Shown here piece after piece: positions 6,101-8,079 of a stretch of DNA of 8,079 nucleotides (positions are counted from its first letter, which is position 1; each line of letters begins with the position of its first letter). The notes beneath the pieces are model-generated. The model saw nothing but the letters and a program-made list of their open reading frames with translations, was not told the DNA's origin and did no database searches. The position numbers and the translations under genes were made by a program. Source of the DNA: Oscillospiraceae bacterium (lineage in GTDB: Bacteria; Bacillota; Clostridia; Oscillospirales; Oscillospiraceae); assembly GCA_029067025.1 (NCBI GenBank), contig JAIEFH010000055.1:1-8079 (forward strand), given 5' to 3'.

Positions 6101-6886
6101 ATGAAAATCGCCTATCTGGGCATTGATCTGCTGAAACCCGTGCTGGACGCGCTGCTGGCCGAGGGGTGCCAGGTGCTCAAGCTGTTCACCTGCCCGGTGG
6201 ACAACGTGACAGAGCTCAACACCGCCGTGATTCAGACAGCGGAGGAGCGGGGGATCCCCTATACATTAATCCGCGTCACCGCCGCTGACCTGGACGGGCT
6301 GGCAGGGGCGGGCTGTGAGCTGCTGGTGTGCGCGGGCTACTATTACCGCGCCCCCGTCACGGACGCCTTCCCCATGGTGAATTTCCACCCCACCCCGCTG
6401 CCTGTGGGCCGGGGTTCCTGGCCCATGCCCCGGCTCATCCTGGAGGGGGCGGAGTTTGGCGGCGTCACCGCCCACAAAATGGCGGCGGACTTCGATACCG
6501 GGGAGATTCTGCTCCAGGAGCGCTTCCCGCTGGATGAGCGGGAGAACCACCAGACCTACATGGAGAAGGTGTACGAAAAAATACCCGGCATGGTTCATAA
6601 GCTGGTGAACGACCCGCCCCAGGTGCTGGCAAACGCCCAACCCCAGGGGGCGGGGGAGTACTGGCCCCTGCCCACCGAGGCGGATTGGACGGTGACGCCG
6701 GACATGGATGCCGTTCAGGCCGATCTGATTCTCCGGGCTTTTTACGGCTATGAGTGCGTCTACCGGGACGGAGAACGCAGAACGGAGCTGATTGGAGGGC
6801 GCGTCGTATTCGGTGATCGGTTGGGGCAGCCCTTCCCCGTGCGGGGCGGCTATGTCACAGCGGATCGGATCAGAACACTCGCATAA
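6101..6886 (+). CDS. Formyltransferase-family protein, acceptor unknown
   Basis: This 261-residue protein belongs to the formyl transfer fold that uses 10-formyltetrahydrofolate (methionyl-tRNA formyltransferase, GAR transformylase, sugar N-formyltransferases). The catalytic triad is visible: N94 and H96 in VNFHPTPLP, and D132 in DFDTGEIL. It is shorter than Fmt (about 310 residues), and the usual LLPxxRGAAPI segment is replaced by PLPVGRGSWPMPRLIL, so it is unlikely to be the cell's main Fmt. A reduced C-terminal region (about 196-260) contains LILRAF, faintly recalling the Fmt C-terminal domain. ATG 6089 is also in frame, but ATG 6101 gives the natural start MKIAYLGID and has GGGAG 5 nt upstream. 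It is monocistronic, with its own promoter and a hairpin after it. The substrate could be an amino sugar or another amine; nothing nearby settles it. Confidence 0.8.
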   Translation: MKIAYLGIDLLKPVLDALLAEGCQVLKLFTCPVDNVTELNTAVIQTAEERGIPYTLIRVTAADLDGLAGAGCELLVCAGYYYRAPVTDAFPMVNFHPTPLPVGRGSWPMPRLILEGAEFGGVTAHKMAADFDTGEILLQERFPLDERENHQTYMEKVYEKIPGMVHKLVNDPPQVLANAQPQGAGEYWPLPTEADWTVTPDMDAVQADLILRAFYGYECVYRDGERRTELIGGRVVFGDRLGQPFPVRGGYVTADRIRTLA

Positions 6887-6891
6887 ACAGA

Positions 6892-6922
6892 ACGAGCCCC
6901 GCGCCACAGGCGCGGGGCTCGT
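6892..6922. terminator. Hairpin between convergent genes, probable bidirectional terminator
   Basis: ACGAGCCCCGCGCC (6892-6905) pairs perfectly with 6909-6922 across a 3-nt ACA loop, a 14-bp GC-rich stem. It begins 5 nt after the formyltransferase stop and lies 32 nt past the stop of the convergent DUF2161-type gene. Neither flank has a full U-tract; the minus-strand side (TTCTGTTT) is the better one. Confidence 0.75.
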
Positions 6923-6954
6923 CAACTTATAGAGTAGTCAGGCTGGGGCGTCCG

Positions 6955-7650
6955 TCAAGGAATATCCTGGTACAGCTCCAGCGCCTCCAGCCCTTTTTGA
7001 TTTACCCGGTAGAGGTATTTCCGCCCGTCCGGGCCAAGCTCCCGGTCGAACCAGCCCAGCACGTTGCGCCCCAGAATGGCGGCGGCGTTGTCCGGCCCAC
7101 CCATCCGCTTCACGTCCTCCACCCGAGCGGGGCCGGCCTCGTGGAGGATCCGGGCGGTTCGAAGGGCCTGCTCCTTATAGGCTGTCAGAATCTTTTTCCG
7201 GGTCACGCCGCCGGTGTTGGCGCTGCCGGTGCGGCCCTCATGCTCCCGGATAACGGCCAGACGGCGCTTTTTGTCCCGCCGCGGTGCGGACGCCTCCTTG
7301 GGATGGACTACCACGTCGATCTGGGGCACGCCCCTCTGGGTGAAGCCCACGAAAATCAGCCCAAGCTCCAGCCGCCGGCACAGGGACTGCATCTCCCGGA
7401 CGTGGGGCGACATATAGCCCCGCTTGGGCAGCGGCACCGCCACGTACACTCCGTCTGCCACCCGCTGCCGGTTCAGGGCCTGGTAGACCAGCTCCAGGGT
7501 GAAGCCCCGCTTCAGCTCCACCACGATAAGCTCACCGTCCCGCAGGGCGGTGACGTCGCAGTCCTTCACCTCGCCCTTGACCTCATAGCCCAGCCCCTCC
7601 AAGTAGTCCCGCACCGGGCCGTACAGGTCGCGCTCCAATAGCTTGTCCAC
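6955..7650 (-). CDS. DUF2161 family, putative PD-(D/E)XK nuclease-fold protein
   Basis: This 231-residue cytoplasmic protein has the arrangement LYGPVRDYLEGLGYEVKGEV, then CDVTALRDGE and LIVVELKRGF. D32 followed 12 residues later by E45-L-K47 matches the D-Xn-ExK core of the PD-(D/E)XK nuclease fold. It recalls DUF2161 (COG5482), described as a putative PD-(D/E)XK phosphodiesterase. After a basic middle (APRRDKKRRL, about 122-131), the C-terminal third (about 150-231) looks like a small helical, winged-helix-like domain. The start is GTG 7650, with AGGAGGA at 7658-7664 and 7-nt spacing. It lies downstream of purD on the same strand, with a terminator hairpin between them and no visible promoter, so it probably relies on readthrough. 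DNA or RNA cleavage is a fold-based inference; the true substrate is unknown. Confidence 0.7.
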   Translation of the reverse strand: MDKLLERDLYGPVRDYLEGLGYEVKGEVKDCDVTALRDGELIVVELKRGFTLELVYQALNRQRVADGVYVAVPLPKRGYMSPHVREMQSLCRRLELGLIFVGFTQRGVPQIDVVVHPKEASAPRRDKKRRLAVIREHEGRTGSANTGGVTRKKILTAYKEQALRTARILHEAGPARVEDVKRMGGPDNAAAILGRNVLGWFDRELGPDGRKYLYRVNQKGLEALELYQDIP

Positions 7651-7669
7651 TGTACTGTCCTCCTCATGG

Positions 7670-7700
7670 AAAACTCACCCCCGCCGGACGGCGGGGGTGA
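7670..7700 (-). terminator. Terminator/attenuator hairpin after purD
   Basis: TCACCCCCGCC (7675-7685) pairs perfectly over 11 bp with 7690-7700 around a 4-nt loop. On the minus strand a short TTTT run (7670-7673) follows. The stem starts 6 nt after the purD stop, and its T-run ends 5 nt before the Shine-Dalgarno of the next gene. The short T-run suggests partial termination. Confidence 0.75.
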
Positions 7701-7706
7701 ACGATT

Positions 7707-8079
7707 TTAAAATGCGCGGCCAATGTCCGTTCGGAAGTGCATATCGGTAAAGGAGATGGGCTTGGCGGCGGCGTAGGCGTTGGCAATGGCATCGTCCAGG
7801 GTGGCGCCCAGGGCGGTGACGCCCAGCACCCGCCCGCCGTTGGTGACGATCTGGCCGTCTTTTTCCGCGGTGCCGGCGTGGAACACCACAGCGGACTTGC
7901 CCGCCTCCTCCAGCCCGGAGATGGGATAGCCTTTTTTATAGTCCAGCGGATAGCCGCCGGAGGCCAGCACCAGGCAGCAGGCGGCGCTGTCTTTCCAGCG
8001 CAGATCCGCCTGATCCAGCGTCCCCTCCCGGCAGGCGTTGAAAATGCAGACACATATACACAACTCACCCTGCCACCGC
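7707..8079 (-). CDS. purD: Phosphoribosylamine-glycine ligase PurD, C-terminal part (5' end outside the window)
   Basis: The last ~110 codons match the C-terminal domain of PurD (GAR synthetase), which joins glycine to phosphoribosylamine using ATP in purine synthesis. Diagnostic blocks are ACREGTLD, CLVLASGGYP, VVFHAGT, VTNGGRVLGVTALG and DMHFRTDIGRAF. The ATP-grasp core that holds the active site lies upstream and is not seen. The frame stays open to the edge, but upstream of IFNACREG (from about 8046) the residues read RWQGELCICVC, not the RLKTDL-type sequence expected of PurD. Either the gene is interrupted near 8046, for example by an element lying mostly outside the window, or a local error or rearrangement is present. 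TTG 8063 is not credible as a native start. The stop is TAA at 7707-7709, followed by a terminator hairpin. Confidence 0.88.
   Translation of the reverse strand, partial: RWQGELCICVCIFNACREGTLDQADLRWKDSAACCLVLASGGYPLDYKKGYPISGLEEAGKSAVVFHAGTAEKDGQIVTNGGRVLGVTALGATLDDAIANAYAAAKPISFTDMHFRTDIGRAF

Noticed and set aside
5919..6104. 61-codon plus-strand frame with a hydrophobic middle ahead of the formyltransferase
   Set aside because: Its ATG lies inside the pot promoter, no Shine-Dalgarno precedes it, and it runs through the formyltransferase promoter.
7664..8068. Alternative minus-strand frame overlapping purD
   Set aside because: It is a different frame over the clear PurD C-terminal domain and has no family motifs.
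1..8079. CRISPR array, tRNA/rRNA genes, transposase or toxin-antitoxin pair
   Set aside because: No regularly spaced repeats, tRNA-like cloverleaf, rRNA segments, transposase motifs or paired small genes were seen on either strand.

Overview
The window looks like chromosomal DNA from a high-GC member of the Clostridia, most plausibly a gut Oscillospiraceae relative (Flavonifractor/Lawsonibacter type). This is inferred from strong purine-rich Shine-Dalgarno sites, GTG starts, canonical sigma-A promoters, a polyamine transporter whose permease and binding protein are fused, and a VanZ-like gene. No sequence search was run, so the taxon is an inference.

Layout, mostly minus strand. (1) 1-1353: a class I SAM-dependent methyltransferase (RlmI/COG1092-like) followed, one base after its stop, by a VanZ-family membrane protein that runs off the left edge. 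A textbook promoter lies at 1461-1489. Its leader carries a large palindrome flanked by 18-bp direct repeats that duplicate the ribosome-binding/start region. (2) 1505-1540: a perfect 36-bp palindrome that terminates the next operon. (3) 1548-5692: a spermidine/putrescine-type ABC importer, potA-potB-potCD, with potA and potB overlapping and potC and potD fused into one 669-residue protein. A 106-bp gap between potB and potCD contains two mutually exclusive hairpins. (4) 5693-5936: a promoter (TTGACA-N17-TATAGT) and a leader of about 208 nt that can fold into a compact, GNRA-capped structure with an alternative pairing. (5) 6030-6922: a divergent plus-strand formyltransferase-family gene with its own promoter and a strong hairpin after it. 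(6) 6955-7650: a DUF2161-type PD-(D/E)XK-like protein. (7) 7675-7700: a terminator hairpin. (8) 7707-8079: the C-terminal part of purD, which loses family similarity close to the right edge.

The central theme is polyamine uptake. PotA powers import, PotB and the PotC half form the channel, and the PotD half captures substrate outside the cell while tethered by an extra membrane helix. The other genes are housekeeping or poorly characterised: purine synthesis, RNA methylation, one-carbon transfer to an unknown acceptor, and an orphan nuclease fold. Nothing here is a clear defence island, CRISPR array or intact mobile element. The signals most worth a second look are RNA-level: the pot leader, the potB-potCD hairpin switch, and the palindrome/duplicated start ahead of the methyltransferase.
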